Positions 8,197 to 16,136 of a stretch of 64,000 bases of DNA are shown here, piece by piece. The stretch covers positions 1 through 64,000 of the forward strand of contig CAZWAP010000003.1 of the NCBI GenBank assembly GCA_964632005.1, in the 5' to 3' direction. A program made the position numbers and the translations under genes. Below the pieces are notes generated by a model, which did no database searches, was not told where the DNA came from, and saw only the letters and a program-made list of their open reading frames with translations. The DNA comes from CAZWAP01 sp964632005 (GTDB taxonomy: Bacteria > Planctomycetota > Phycisphaerae > Sedimentisphaerales > Anaerobacaceae). Every line of letters starts with the position of its first letter. Within the stretch, counting starts at the first letter, position 1.

Positions 8197-9315
8197 ATGA
8201 GCGGGCCTAAAACGGATTTGGAGGCACCTGCAGCCAGGTTTGAACGGGCGTGCGGCCGTTTTTTTATACGGGTCATACTGATACTGGCCCCGATTATACT
8301 GGTGGATTTCGCCAGCCGTTACTTCTGGTCGCATCGCCGGTCTAAGATAGAGCGGAGGTTTCCGGTTGAGGTTGTCAGGCATCCGAAGCCCTACGTGATG
8401 TTCGGTGGGATCGGCGGGGGCGCTCTGCCGGATGGAGAGAGGCTCAACGAGCTGGGTTACCGGGGAAAGGCTCCGTCCGCCGAGAAGGCGGCCGGCGAAT
8501 ACAGGATTTTCATGCTGGGTGGATCAACGGTGTTCAGCGGCGAGCCACCGATAGCTGTACTGCTGGAGCGGTTTCTCAGGGAGGACGGCAGAGAGGGTGT
8601 GAGTGTTTACAATTTTGGAGTTGTCTCTTCGGTTTCGGGGATGGAGCTGGCCAGGATTTTGTATGAAGTTGTGGATTTATCGCCGGATATGGTCGTGGTG
8701 TACAACGGGAGCAATGATATTATGCTGCCATTGACACACGATCCGCGGCCCGGGAATCCCTTCAACTTCATCGTCTATGAGAATAACCCTCTGCTCGAGA
8801 GCGATATCAGGTCGTATCCGGCGTTGAGTTTGCTGCTGTACGGCAGTAACCTGGCGAGGTACTTCGTATCGAGCTACTTTATGGAGCGGTTCATACCGCT
8901 GGACGAGGTTCGGGCTGAGGTAGGTTGGGGCTCAGATTCCTGGCGAGAGGCGATCGCGGATGCGTACGTGGGGCGTATGGTAAAGGCCAAGAAGCTCTGC
9001 GAGGGCTTTGGTGTCCGGTTCATAGGATTTATGCAGCCCCTGGTCTATTTCAAGGATAGGCCGGCGCCGGAGGAGCAGACCGAGCACTTCAGACCGCAGC
9101 GCAAGGCCCACGCGGTGGTGGTGCGGCGGCTAATCCGCGATAAGATTGCGCTGCTGCCGGCGGAGGACAGGGTAGCGGTCATCGACCTGACCGACGTATT
9201 CGACGAGACTGCCGAACAGGTGTTCACCGACCATACTCATACCAACCAGGAGGGCAAAGAGATCGTGGCCAGCGCGATGTGCCGGCATATTATCGGCCAG
9301 TTCGAGCTTGAGTAG
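8197..9315 (+). CDS. Membrane-anchored SGNH/GDSL hydrolase-like protein
   Basis: A 372-residue protein with an N-terminal signal-anchor helix (about residues 23-42, FFIRVILILAPIILVDFASR) and an extracytoplasmic SGNH-like domain. The nucleophile block is MLGGSTVFSG, the Asn block is YNGSNDI, and the C-terminal DxxH-like block is TDHTHTNQEG. Such proteins near carbamoyltransferase/SxtJ/DUF5989 genes are thought to modify or transfer substituents on extracellular glycans; acetyl-esterase or acyltransferase activity is possible. The ATG at 8197 follows GGAGAA at good spacing. It closes the four-gene module. Confidence 0.8.
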   Translation: MSGPKTDLEAPAARFERACGRFFIRVILILAPIILVDFASRYFWSHRRSKIERRFPVEVVRHPKPYVMFGGIGGGALPDGERLNELGYRGKAPSAEKAAGEYRIFMLGGSTVFSGEPPIAVLLERFLREDGREGVSVYNFGVVSSVSGMELARILYEVVDLSPDMVVVYNGSNDIMLPLTHDPRPGNPFNFIVYENNPLLESDIRSYPALSLLLYGSNLARYFVSSYFMERFIPLDEVRAEVGWGSDSWREAIADAYVGRMVKAKKLCEGFGVRFIGFMQPLVYFKDRPAPEEQTEHFRPQRKAHAVVVRRLIRDKIALLPAEDRVAVIDLTDVFDETAEQVFTDHTHTNQEGKEIVASAMCRHIIGQFELE

Positions 9316-9367
9316 CCGGGCCGGCGTGCAGGGATCGTATCGGCGGTGCAGGCGCAGGGGGACGGCG

Positions 9368-9395
9368 TTGATTTTGTTCGGCCTTGTGCTATATT
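9368..9395 (+). promoter_or_regulatory. Possible sigma70 promoter of the amino-sugar trio
   Basis: TTGATT (9368-9373), a 16-base spacer and TATATT (9390-9395) sit 40 bases before the dehydrogenase ATG, in the 120-bp gap after the SGNH gene. An AAAGGA ribosome-binding site follows at about 9421. Confidence 0.4.
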
Positions 9396-9435
9396 TGTGC
9401 GTTCGCCGAGTATTATGTGAAAGGAATCTTACGCG

Positions 9436-10449
9436 ATGATTAACGTTGGAATCGTCGGCTGCGGGTACTGGGGTCCGAACCTGGTTCGCAATTTCAATTC
9501 GCTGAGCGACTGCCGGGTGCGGTGGGTTTGTGATACGCAGGCCGAGCGTCTGAGCTATATCGAGGGCCTTTATCCGCACATTCGGACGACGGTGGAGTAT
9601 GCTGAGGTTGTCGCGGACGCCGAGATCGATGCGATAGCTGTTGCCACGCCTGTTCGCCTGCATTTTGAGATGGCCAAGCAGAGTCTTGAGGCGGGCAAGC
9701 ACACGTTTATTGAAAAGCCTATGGCCGCGTCGGTCGAGCAGTGCAGGGAGCTGATCGAGATTGCCCGCGAGAAGGGCCTGACTCTTATGGTGGGGCATAC
9801 GTTTATTTACTCGGCGCCGGTGCGCAAGATAAAGGAGATTGTGGATTCGGGGGATCTCGGCCAGATCCAGTACGTAAGCGCCAGGCGGCTGAACCTGGGC
9901 CTGTTCCAGCCGGATATCAACGTTGCCTGGGACCTGGCGCCGCACGATATCTCGATTGTCCTGTACGTTCTTGGCCAGTTTCCGGTCTCAGCGAACTGCC
10001 AGGGCAAGGCGCATATTAAGGCGGGCATCGAGGACGTGACGAACATGACGTTGAACTTCAGTGACAGTGCCCTCGCCACGATCCAGAGTAGCTGGCTGGA
10101 CCCGAACAAGGTTCGGCAGATAACGTTTGTGGGCAACAAGAAGATGCTGGTGTATGACGACGTTGAGCCGATAGAGAAGATAAAGATATACGATAAGCGT
10201 GTGGAGGCGCCGCCGCATTATGACACATTCGGGGAATTCCAGTACTCGTATCACTACGGTGATATGTATTCTCCGTATCTTAGGCTAGTGGAGCCTTTGA
10301 AGACAGAATGCAGGCATTTCCTGGACTGCATAAAGGATGGGAGCGAGCCGCTTTCCGGCGGGGCGGCAGGGCTGGACGTTGTGCGGATACTCGAGGCTGC
10401 CTCGGAGTCCCTGAGGACCGGCGGTGCGGCAATCCGGGTATCCAGGTGA
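9436..10449 (+). CDS. Gfo/Idh/MocA-family nucleotide-sugar dehydrogenase (WbpB/WlbA-like)
   Basis: An NAD(P)-dependent oxidoreductase. The N-terminal Rossmann motif IVGCGYWG (6-13), the EKP signature (93-95) that supplies the conserved lysine, and a GGAAGLDVVRILEAASES C-terminal region define the Gfo/Idh/MocA family. The next two genes encode a hexapeptide acetyltransferase and a DegT aminotransferase. The trio matches the WbpB-WbpE-WbpD logic, in which C3 of a UDP-sugar is oxidised, aminated and acetylated. UDP-GlcNAcA-type substrates are therefore likely, though no UDP-GlcNAc 6-dehydrogenase is in the window. Length (337) is normal. Confidence 0.85.
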   Translation: MINVGIVGCGYWGPNLVRNFNSLSDCRVRWVCDTQAERLSYIEGLYPHIRTTVEYAEVVADAEIDAIAVATPVRLHFEMAKQSLEAGKHTFIEKPMAASVEQCRELIEIAREKGLTLMVGHTFIYSAPVRKIKEIVDSGDLGQIQYVSARRLNLGLFQPDINVAWDLAPHDISIVLYVLGQFPVSANCQGKAHIKAGIEDVTNMTLNFSDSALATIQSSWLDPNKVRQITFVGNKKMLVYDDVEPIEKIKIYDKRVEAPPHYDTFGEFQYSYHYGDMYSPYLRLVEPLKTECRHFLDCIKDGSEPLSGGAAGLDVVRILEAASESLRTGGAAIRVSR

Positions 10450-10461
10450 GGAGGACATCGG

Positions 10462-10968
10462 ATGACGGCCGGGAGTACTGTTACGAAAAAGATTGCGCCC
10501 GATGTGAGGCTGGGCAGGAACGTGAAGATATACGATTTTGTGAACCTGTACGGCTGCGAGATCGGTGACGATTCCAAGATCGGCACGTTCGTTGAGATAC
10601 AAAAGGGCGCAAAGGTCGGCAGGAATTGCAAGATCTCCAGTCATACTTTCATCTGTGAAGGGGTTTGCATTGAAGACAACGTTTTCATCGGGCACAACGT
10701 GACTTTCATAAACGACCTTTATCCGCGCTCGACCACCGCAGAGGGGGTAATGCAGGGTGATGATGACTGGGTGTGCGTGCCCACGCGGGTTGAGAAGGGG
10801 GCGTCGATCGGTTCGAGCGCGACACTCCTGTGCGGGATAACCATAGGTGAGAACGCCATTGTAGGGGCCGGCAGCGTGGTAACCAAGGACGTGCCGGCGA
10901 ATACGATCGTGGCCGGGAACCCGGCCAGAATCCTCAGGAAGAGCAACCGGCAGAAAGACGGCCCGTAG
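10462..10968 (+). CDS. Left-handed beta-helix N-acetyltransferase (WbpD/WlbB-like)
   Basis: A 168-residue trimeric acyltransferase of the hexapeptide-repeat class. Most of the chain is built of imperfect [LIV]-G-x4 turns (for example KIGTFVEIQKGAKVGRNCKI and TIGENAIVGAGSVV). The central GHNVTFINDLYPRS loop is characteristic of WlbB/WbpD and FdtC-type sugar N-acetyltransferases. It probably transfers acetyl from acetyl-CoA to the 3-amino group made by the aminotransferase encoded 2 bp downstream. The start lies 12 bp after the dehydrogenase stop, with GAGGA as ribosome-binding site. Confidence 0.87.
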   Translation: MTAGSTVTKKIAPDVRLGRNVKIYDFVNLYGCEIGDDSKIGTFVEIQKGAKVGRNCKISSHTFICEGVCIEDNVFIGHNVTFINDLYPRSTTAEGVMQGDDDWVCVPTRVEKGASIGSSATLLCGITIGENAIVGAGSVVTKDVPANTIVAGNPARILRKSNRQKDGP

Positions 10969-10969
10969 T

Positions 10970-12076
10970 ATGAAAGTACCCTTTCTTGACTTAAAGGCCC
11001 AGTACGAAACGATTCGCGACGAGATTGCGGCTGCGTTGCAGGAGGTGCTCGAGAGCTCGGCGTTTGCTGGTGGGCCGTTTGTGGAGAGATTTGAACAGGA
11101 GTTTGCGAGGTCCTGCGGGACCGGCGAAGCTGTGGGTCTGGGCAGTGGCACCGAGGCGCTCTGGGCGTCGCTGGTGGGGCTTGGGATCGGCCGGGGCGAC
11201 GAGGTGATAACCGTCCCGAACACGTTTATCGCCACCGCCGAGGCGATAAGTCTGGCCGGTGCCAGGCCGGTGTTCGTGGATATCGACGAGCGGACGTTCA
11301 ACATCAAGGTCGAGCTTATCGAACAGGCAATCACGTCGAGAACGAGGGCGATAATTCCGGTGCATCTCTTTGGACAGCCTGCGGATATGGACCCGATTAT
11401 GGAGATTGCAAGGGCCTATGACCTTTTTGTGATCGAGGATGCGTGCCAGGCCCACGGTGCGCGTTACAAGGGCAGGGCGGCGGGGGCTATAGGCGATGCC
11501 GGCTGTTTTAGTTTCTATCCCGGCAAGAATCTCGGCGCATACGGCGAGGCCGGAGCGGTCGTTACCAGCAACCCGGAGCTTGCGCGTAAGATCAGAATGT
11601 TCCGTGATCACGGGCAGGCCGAGAAATACCGGCATTTGATGAGGGGCTGGAATGCGCGAATGGACGGGTTTCAAGGCGCGGTCTTGCGCGTGAAGTTGAA
11701 GCACCTTTCCCGGTGGAACGATGCGCGAAGAGCCAACGCGCTGCTGTACAACGAGCTTCTTGCGGATATCGAAGGGGTAGTAACGCCGCTTGAGGCCGAT
11801 TACGCCGAGCATGTTTACCACGTGTACGCCTTGCTGGTTGAAAACCGAGACGCACTTATGGAGGCATTGCGCCAGAAGGGGATCGGTTGTGGCATTCACT
11901 ATCCAGTTTGCGTGCATCTACAGCAGGCATTTGGTTTTCTGGGGTACGGCCAGGGTGATTTTCCTGTCGCCGAGGGATGTGCTGAGCGGCTGGTTTCGCT
12001 GCCGATGTTTGCCGAGCTGAGTCGCTGCCAGATAGAATTTGTTGTGGAGGCCATCAAGGATTTCGTTGGGCGATGA
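10970..12076 (+). CDS. DegT/DnrJ/EryC1/StrS sugar aminotransferase (WbpE/WlbC-like)
   Basis: A PLP-dependent, fold-type I aminotransferase for nucleotide-linked keto-sugars. The PLP lysine is Lys186 in SFYPGKNLGAYGEAG, and the cofactor-binding Asp is in the EDACQAHGA motif (156-164). GSGTEALWASL (58-68) is the phosphate-binding region. Its 368 residues are typical. It directly follows the acetyltransferase, so the trio should act in the order dehydrogenase, aminotransferase, acetyltransferase. The most probable product is a 3-acetamido sugar, but an FdtB-type role on the dTDP-keto-sugar from rfbB cannot be excluded. Confidence 0.9.
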   Translation: MKVPFLDLKAQYETIRDEIAAALQEVLESSAFAGGPFVERFEQEFARSCGTGEAVGLGSGTEALWASLVGLGIGRGDEVITVPNTFIATAEAISLAGARPVFVDIDERTFNIKVELIEQAITSRTRAIIPVHLFGQPADMDPIMEIARAYDLFVIEDACQAHGARYKGRAAGAIGDAGCFSFYPGKNLGAYGEAGAVVTSNPELARKIRMFRDHGQAEKYRHLMRGWNARMDGFQGAVLRVKLKHLSRWNDARRANALLYNELLADIEGVVTPLEADYAEHVYHVYALLVENRDALMEALRQKGIGCGIHYPVCVHLQQAFGFLGYGQGDFPVAEGCAERLVSLPMFAELSRCQIEFVVEAIKDFVGR

Positions 12077-12120
12077 TCATCTCGGTGCGGTAGGGTCTCG
12101 GCCGAGGTTACGCCGGAGAT

Positions 12121-13044
12121 ATGGACAAGTTGGTAAGTAACATCGTGTTTACGAAGAACCGCCCGTTGCAGTTGCACGCGTACCTGGAGAGTCTGTACAG
12201 GTATCTGCCTGCCGGGCTTATTCAAACTTACATCATTTATAAAGCCGAGCTGTTTGGCCGTGAGTACGAACAGCTCTTTGGCGAATTTCCGGGTTGCGTG
12301 GTTGTAACAGAGGGCGACTTCCATAGCGACTTCTTGAGGGTCCTGGGCCGTTGTGATACGAAGTATATCCTGTTCGGCGTCGATGACGTCGTATATTTCG
12401 ATGGCGTGGATTTCGAGTTGGTGGATAGAACGTTTACAGACTATGCGGCAGACATATTTGGATTTACGATGAGATTCTCTCCGGAGTCGCTCGGCGCAGA
12501 CGAGAGTATTACCAAACTGACCGTGGCGGGCCGGGAGGTGTACAGGCTCAACTGGAAAAAGGGACGGACGCCGCACGCTCGGTATCCGTTTGAACTTTGC
12601 TCGACGGTTTACACGACCGAGCTGGTCAGAAAGATTGTCAACGGCACGATGAACACGAATCCACTGGCCGGAAAGTTATTCTCGCCAAGCTCTGCCCTGG
12701 TTAAAGCACTCGGCGAGGGGCCTTGGCGGCGTTCTATTCTCAAGAAGTTCGGTTTTTTCTTCAGCCCGAACACGCTCGAATCGTGGAACTGCCGCTGGTG
12801 CAGGGAGCACCCGGACCTTCTGCCGGACTTTACCTACTTTCAGAGACTCTGCGCCAGCGCCGTCCAGGTCAACATGGTCAATACGACCACGAAGAACACG
12901 TTCGACGGCAGCGACGAGACCACCGTGGAAGCTCTGGGCGCCAAGTATAAGCAGGGCTACAGGCTCGATATCGACTTTGTTGCGGCCAACAGGCCAACGG
13001 GGCCATCGTGCGGACTGAGCCATTTTCGGCTGGTCAAGAAATAA
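12121..13044 (+). CDS. Putative glycosyltransferase, GT-A-like, uncharacterised
   Basis: The first 110 residues resemble a nucleotide-sugar-binding GT-A half. A strand ends in VFTKNRPLQLHAYLESLYRY, as in family 2 enzymes (…RP.QL…LESL), and FGVDDVVYF looks like a DxD-type metal motif. The remainder is not recognised. It contains several Trp/Cys-rich stretches (LESWNCRWCREHPDL) that may form the acceptor side. No signal peptide or membrane helix is evident. The position between sugar-biosynthesis genes and other transferases supports a role in glycan assembly; donor and linkage are unknown. Confidence 0.55.
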   Translation: MDKLVSNIVFTKNRPLQLHAYLESLYRYLPAGLIQTYIIYKAELFGREYEQLFGEFPGCVVVTEGDFHSDFLRVLGRCDTKYILFGVDDVVYFDGVDFELVDRTFTDYAADIFGFTMRFSPESLGADESITKLTVAGREVYRLNWKKGRTPHARYPFELCSTVYTTELVRKIVNGTMNTNPLAGKLFSPSSALVKALGEGPWRRSILKKFGFFFSPNTLESWNCRWCREHPDLLPDFTYFQRLCASAVQVNMVNTTTKNTFDGSDETTVEALGAKYKQGYRLDIDFVAANRPTGPSCGLSHFRLVKK

Positions 13045-13065
13045 TTCGAATACGACGTGACGATT

Positions 13066-13953
13066 ATGAGCAGTCCTGGCCGGGCAGACAACAGAAAGGG
13101 CAAAAAACCAAACACCTGGCTGGCGGAATACGCCCGCAACGTCACCTCGCAATACGGTGAAGACGGCATAATCCACAAGATCCTCGAGACCATTGGAAAG
13201 GCCGACAGGTGGTGCGTGGAGTTTGGAAGCTGGGACGGAAAGAACTGCAGCAATACGTTCGACTTGATCGAGAGGAGGGGTTATTCGGCGGTTTTGATAG
13301 AGGCGAACGCACGGCGGTTCAAGGACCTCGTCAAGACGTTCGGGGCAAACGAGCGGGTTGTGCTGCTGAACGCTGTGGTCGGCTTCGAGCGGGACAACTG
13401 CCTTGACAGACTGCTTGAGTCGACGGAGATACCGGCCGACTTCGACTTGCTCTCGATAGACATTGATGGCAATGATTATCACGTGTGGGAGGCAGTGCGG
13501 GCTTACAAGCCGAAGGTGGTCGTGATTGAGTTCAATCCGACGATTCCGCCCGAGGTTGAGTTTGTTCAGCCGAGGGATATGTCCGTTACCCAGGGCAGCA
13601 GTCTTTTGTCGATCAGCAAGCTGGGCAGATCGAAGGGCTACGAGCTTGTGGCCGTGACGGTCACGAACGCCCTGTTTGTTGATACGAATTATTTCCCTGT
13701 ATTCGGCATAGAAGACAACTCGGTGGAGACGCTGTGGACGGATCGGTCGTTTATTACGCATTTATTCTGCGGTTACGACGGGACGCTTTTTGTTCGGGGC
13801 TGCGGAATGTTGCCCTGGCAGAGCATACGGATAAAGGAGTCGAGGTTGCAGCAACTGCCGCGTTGGGCCCGCAAGAAAGTTGGAGACCGAAATCCTGTGA
13901 GGAGGAAGCTTGGCAGGATCTTTCGACGGCTGCGCAAAAGGGGGATTATTTAG
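13066..13953 (+). CDS. FkbM-like/class I SAM-dependent methyltransferase-like protein
   Basis: A 295-residue protein with a class I methyltransferase core: YGEDGIIHKILE, then CVEFGSWDGKNCSNT (SAM-binding glycine loop), then AVLIEANARRF (acidic ribose-binding residue), then DFDLLSIDIDGNDYHVWEAV, a motif shared with FkbM-type enzymes. The C-terminus is strongly basic (RRKLGRIFRRLRKRG), perhaps for membrane contact. The likely role is O-methylation of a surface sugar, from context. The ATG at 13066 is preferred over a GTG three codons upstream; neither has a strong ribosome-binding site. Confidence 0.65.
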   Translation: MSSPGRADNRKGKKPNTWLAEYARNVTSQYGEDGIIHKILETIGKADRWCVEFGSWDGKNCSNTFDLIERRGYSAVLIEANARRFKDLVKTFGANERVVLLNAVVGFERDNCLDRLLESTEIPADFDLLSIDIDGNDYHVWEAVRAYKPKVVVIEFNPTIPPEVEFVQPRDMSVTQGSSLLSISKLGRSKGYELVAVTVTNALFVDTNYFPVFGIEDNSVETLWTDRSFITHLFCGYDGTLFVRGCGMLPWQSIRIKESRLQQLPRWARKKVGDRNPVRRKLGRIFRRLRKRGII

Positions 13954-13973
13954 GGGATCGTTGAGGATACCGG

Positions 13974-15008
13974 ATGGGTGCGCCGAGGCGGATATTGATA
14001 GTCGCGGATATCACCTATAAGCCGATAAAGATGTTCCTCGACCAGATGCCGAAGTTGGCCAAGGGGTTCATCCGGTTAGGGCACGATGTTCGCCTGTTCA
14101 GTTACTGCGGCGCGCTGTCGCAGGTCAGCCCCGTGCAGAGCAAGACGTTCGCGGCGCGCTTTTGCAAGGCCAGGGTTGACCGGCTTCTGGCCGAGTATGT
14201 CAGGGGGTATGATCCGGATATCGTATACGTCAGTTTTGCCCGGGTGCTGGATGCTCGAACGATCGAATGTATGCGTGAGGCCGCGCCCAGAGCCGTCTTC
14301 ATCGGAGGGGATGGGGATCCCTGGCCCCAGCGGCAGAAGAACCGCGTCGAGACCGCCAAGAGGCTCGACATATTGACAGCGACGAACGACGGGGAATTTA
14401 TGCAGGTTTACCGGGATGCCGGGGTCAAGCGTTGCTTTTTTGTGCCGAATATGTGCGACCCGGATACCGACCACCGGTACGAGGTATCGGCCCGATGGCA
14501 ATCGGATATTCTCTGGACAGGTAAGGCCAGCCACCGCGCCGGCACCGAGAAGACTCTCAGGGAAAAGCTCGTCGCCGAGCTGGCCAAGCGTGAGAACTGC
14601 ACGCTTTACGGTTGTTTCGGCAGGCCGAAGATATCGGGCATCGATTATCTTTACGCGATCAGCGGGGCGCGGATCGGGGTCAATGCGAACGCGTTCAGCC
14701 CGGTAAGGCTGTGCCACTCCGACAGGTTGACGCATTACCTGGCTTGCGGTACGTTCGTTCTGGCCGAGAGGATACCGGACGGAGACCTGCTTTTCAAGGA
14801 CGGCAGAGACCTGAGATATTTTAGCAGTATTGAGGAGTTTTTCGAGCTGGCGGATTGGTATTTGAGCCACGAGGCCGAGAGAAAAAGGATAGCCGATGCG
14901 GGGATGGAGCGCGCGCACAAGGAGTTCGATTGCGTCAAGATAGCCGGTTATCTGCTCGACCTGGTGGAGAAAGGCAGTTACAGTGCACCCTGGGTGCAAG
15001 CTTCGTAG
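13974..15008 (+). CDS. CgeB-like glycosyltransferase (GT-B fold)
   Basis: A 344-residue protein with a Rossmann-type N-terminal half (RRILIVADITYKPIKMFLDQMPKLAKGF) and a C-terminal half like the Glyco_trans_1_2 domain of CgeB-type proteins. That half has a YAISGARIGVNANAF segment, then HYLACGTFVLAERIPDGDLLFKDGRDLRYFSSIEEF, the donor-binding end of GT-B enzymes. No transmembrane helix is seen. CgeB-type transferases glycosylate surface structures. It follows the methyltransferase gene by 20 bp and precedes another GT-B gene. Confidence 0.75.
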   Translation: MGAPRRILIVADITYKPIKMFLDQMPKLAKGFIRLGHDVRLFSYCGALSQVSPVQSKTFAARFCKARVDRLLAEYVRGYDPDIVYVSFARVLDARTIECMREAAPRAVFIGGDGDPWPQRQKNRVETAKRLDILTATNDGEFMQVYRDAGVKRCFFVPNMCDPDTDHRYEVSARWQSDILWTGKASHRAGTEKTLREKLVAELAKRENCTLYGCFGRPKISGIDYLYAISGARIGVNANAFSPVRLCHSDRLTHYLACGTFVLAERIPDGDLLFKDGRDLRYFSSIEEFFELADWYLSHEAERKRIADAGMERAHKEFDCVKIAGYLLDLVEKGSYSAPWVQAS

Positions 15009-15140
15009 GAAGCTCGGCGTTTGGATTTTGGCCTGTGCCGGGATTACCGCGCTGAGGAGGGAAGTGATCGGGCCGGGTTAGCCTATCTGTCGGGCCGACC
15101 TGCCGGGGATTGTAAGTGCTTGGTTTGTCGGGGCCAGACG

Positions 15141-16136
15141 ATGAACGTGCTCGTGCTCACAAACAATCCGCATCGTCCGAGTTTCAGGCAGCGGATCGGG
15201 GTGTATATCGGGCCCTTGCGGCGCAGAGGGATAAATTGCGAAGTGGCCTGTTTTGGCGGTGGTGTACTTGCGCGACACAGGTTGCTGAAACGAAGCCGGG
15301 ATTTTGACGTGGTCTTTCTGCACAAGAAAAGGCTGAATTTTCTGGAGGCGCCGCTTCTGCGTCGATTCGCCAGGAGGCTGATATACGATTTTGATGATGC
15401 GGTGATGTATAGAGCCTCGGCCCCGGGGCGGTTCAACCTTTCCGGTCAGATGCGTTTCCGGCTGACTGTGGGGCTGGCAGACCTTGTAATTGCGGGCAAT
15501 GCGTATCTGGCCGGGCACGCCCGCAGGTATAACAAGTCCGTCGAGGTGCTTCCCACGGGGCTGGAGACCAGGGCATACCGGGCGGCACGGCAGGCGGTGT
15601 GCGACGGGCAGGTCCGCCTTGTATGGATCGGCAGCAAAAGTACGCTGAGGTACTTGCAGCAAATAAGGCCGGCCCTCGAAGAGATCGGCAGGCGATTTGG
15701 CAATGTTGTTCTGCGGATAATCTGCGATGAATTCATCGAGTTGCAGGATATGAAGGTCGAGCAATGTCGCTGGTCGCAGCAGACTGAGATCAAGGACTTG
15801 GCAGGTGGTGACATTGGCCTGGCGCCTTTGCCGGACAATCGGTTTACTCGCGGTAAGTGTGGTTTCAAGATATTGCAGTATGCCTCGGTGTCTCTGCCTG
15901 TCGTCGCTTCGCCGGTGGGCGTGAACTCGGAGTACGTGCGGGATGGAGTGACGGGCTTTCTGGCGTCCACGGCGGAGGAGTGGATTGAGCGAACGAGCAG
16001 ATTGATTGAGGATGCTCAACTGAGAGCAGAGATGGGCGCCAACGCCTTGAGAGAAGTGGAGAGGTTTGACGTGGACGTGATTGGGGACCGGCTTGCGGGG
16101 TTGATCGAGCGCTGTGCGGGGGGGGTCAAATCCTAA
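15141..16136 (+). CDS. Glycosyltransferase family 4-like (GT-B)
   Basis: A 331-residue GT-B enzyme. The start at 15141 (MNVLVLTNN…) is chosen because the preceding 40 codons of open frame are not protein-like. RQRIGVYIGPLRRRGINCEV is the acceptor-side entry of family 4 proteins. The donor half contains RLVWIGSKSTLRYL, GDIGLAPLPDNRFTRGKCGFKILQYASVSLPVVASPVGVNSEYV and a C-terminal amphipathic helix. The E-x7-E-like loop is degenerate (FTRGKCGFK). Its 3' end overlaps the end of the opposing GT2 gene by 11 bp, marking the end of the plus-strand locus. Confidence 0.8.
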   Translation: MNVLVLTNNPHRPSFRQRIGVYIGPLRRRGINCEVACFGGGVLARHRLLKRSRDFDVVFLHKKRLNFLEAPLLRRFARRLIYDFDDAVMYRASAPGRFNLSGQMRFRLTVGLADLVIAGNAYLAGHARRYNKSVEVLPTGLETRAYRAARQAVCDGQVRLVWIGSKSTLRYLQQIRPALEEIGRRFGNVVLRIICDEFIELQDMKVEQCRWSQQTEIKDLAGGDIGLAPLPDNRFTRGKCGFKILQYASVSLPVVASPVGVNSEYVRDGVTGFLASTAEEWIERTSRLIEDAQLRAEMGANALREVERFDVDVIGDRLAGLIERCAGGVKS

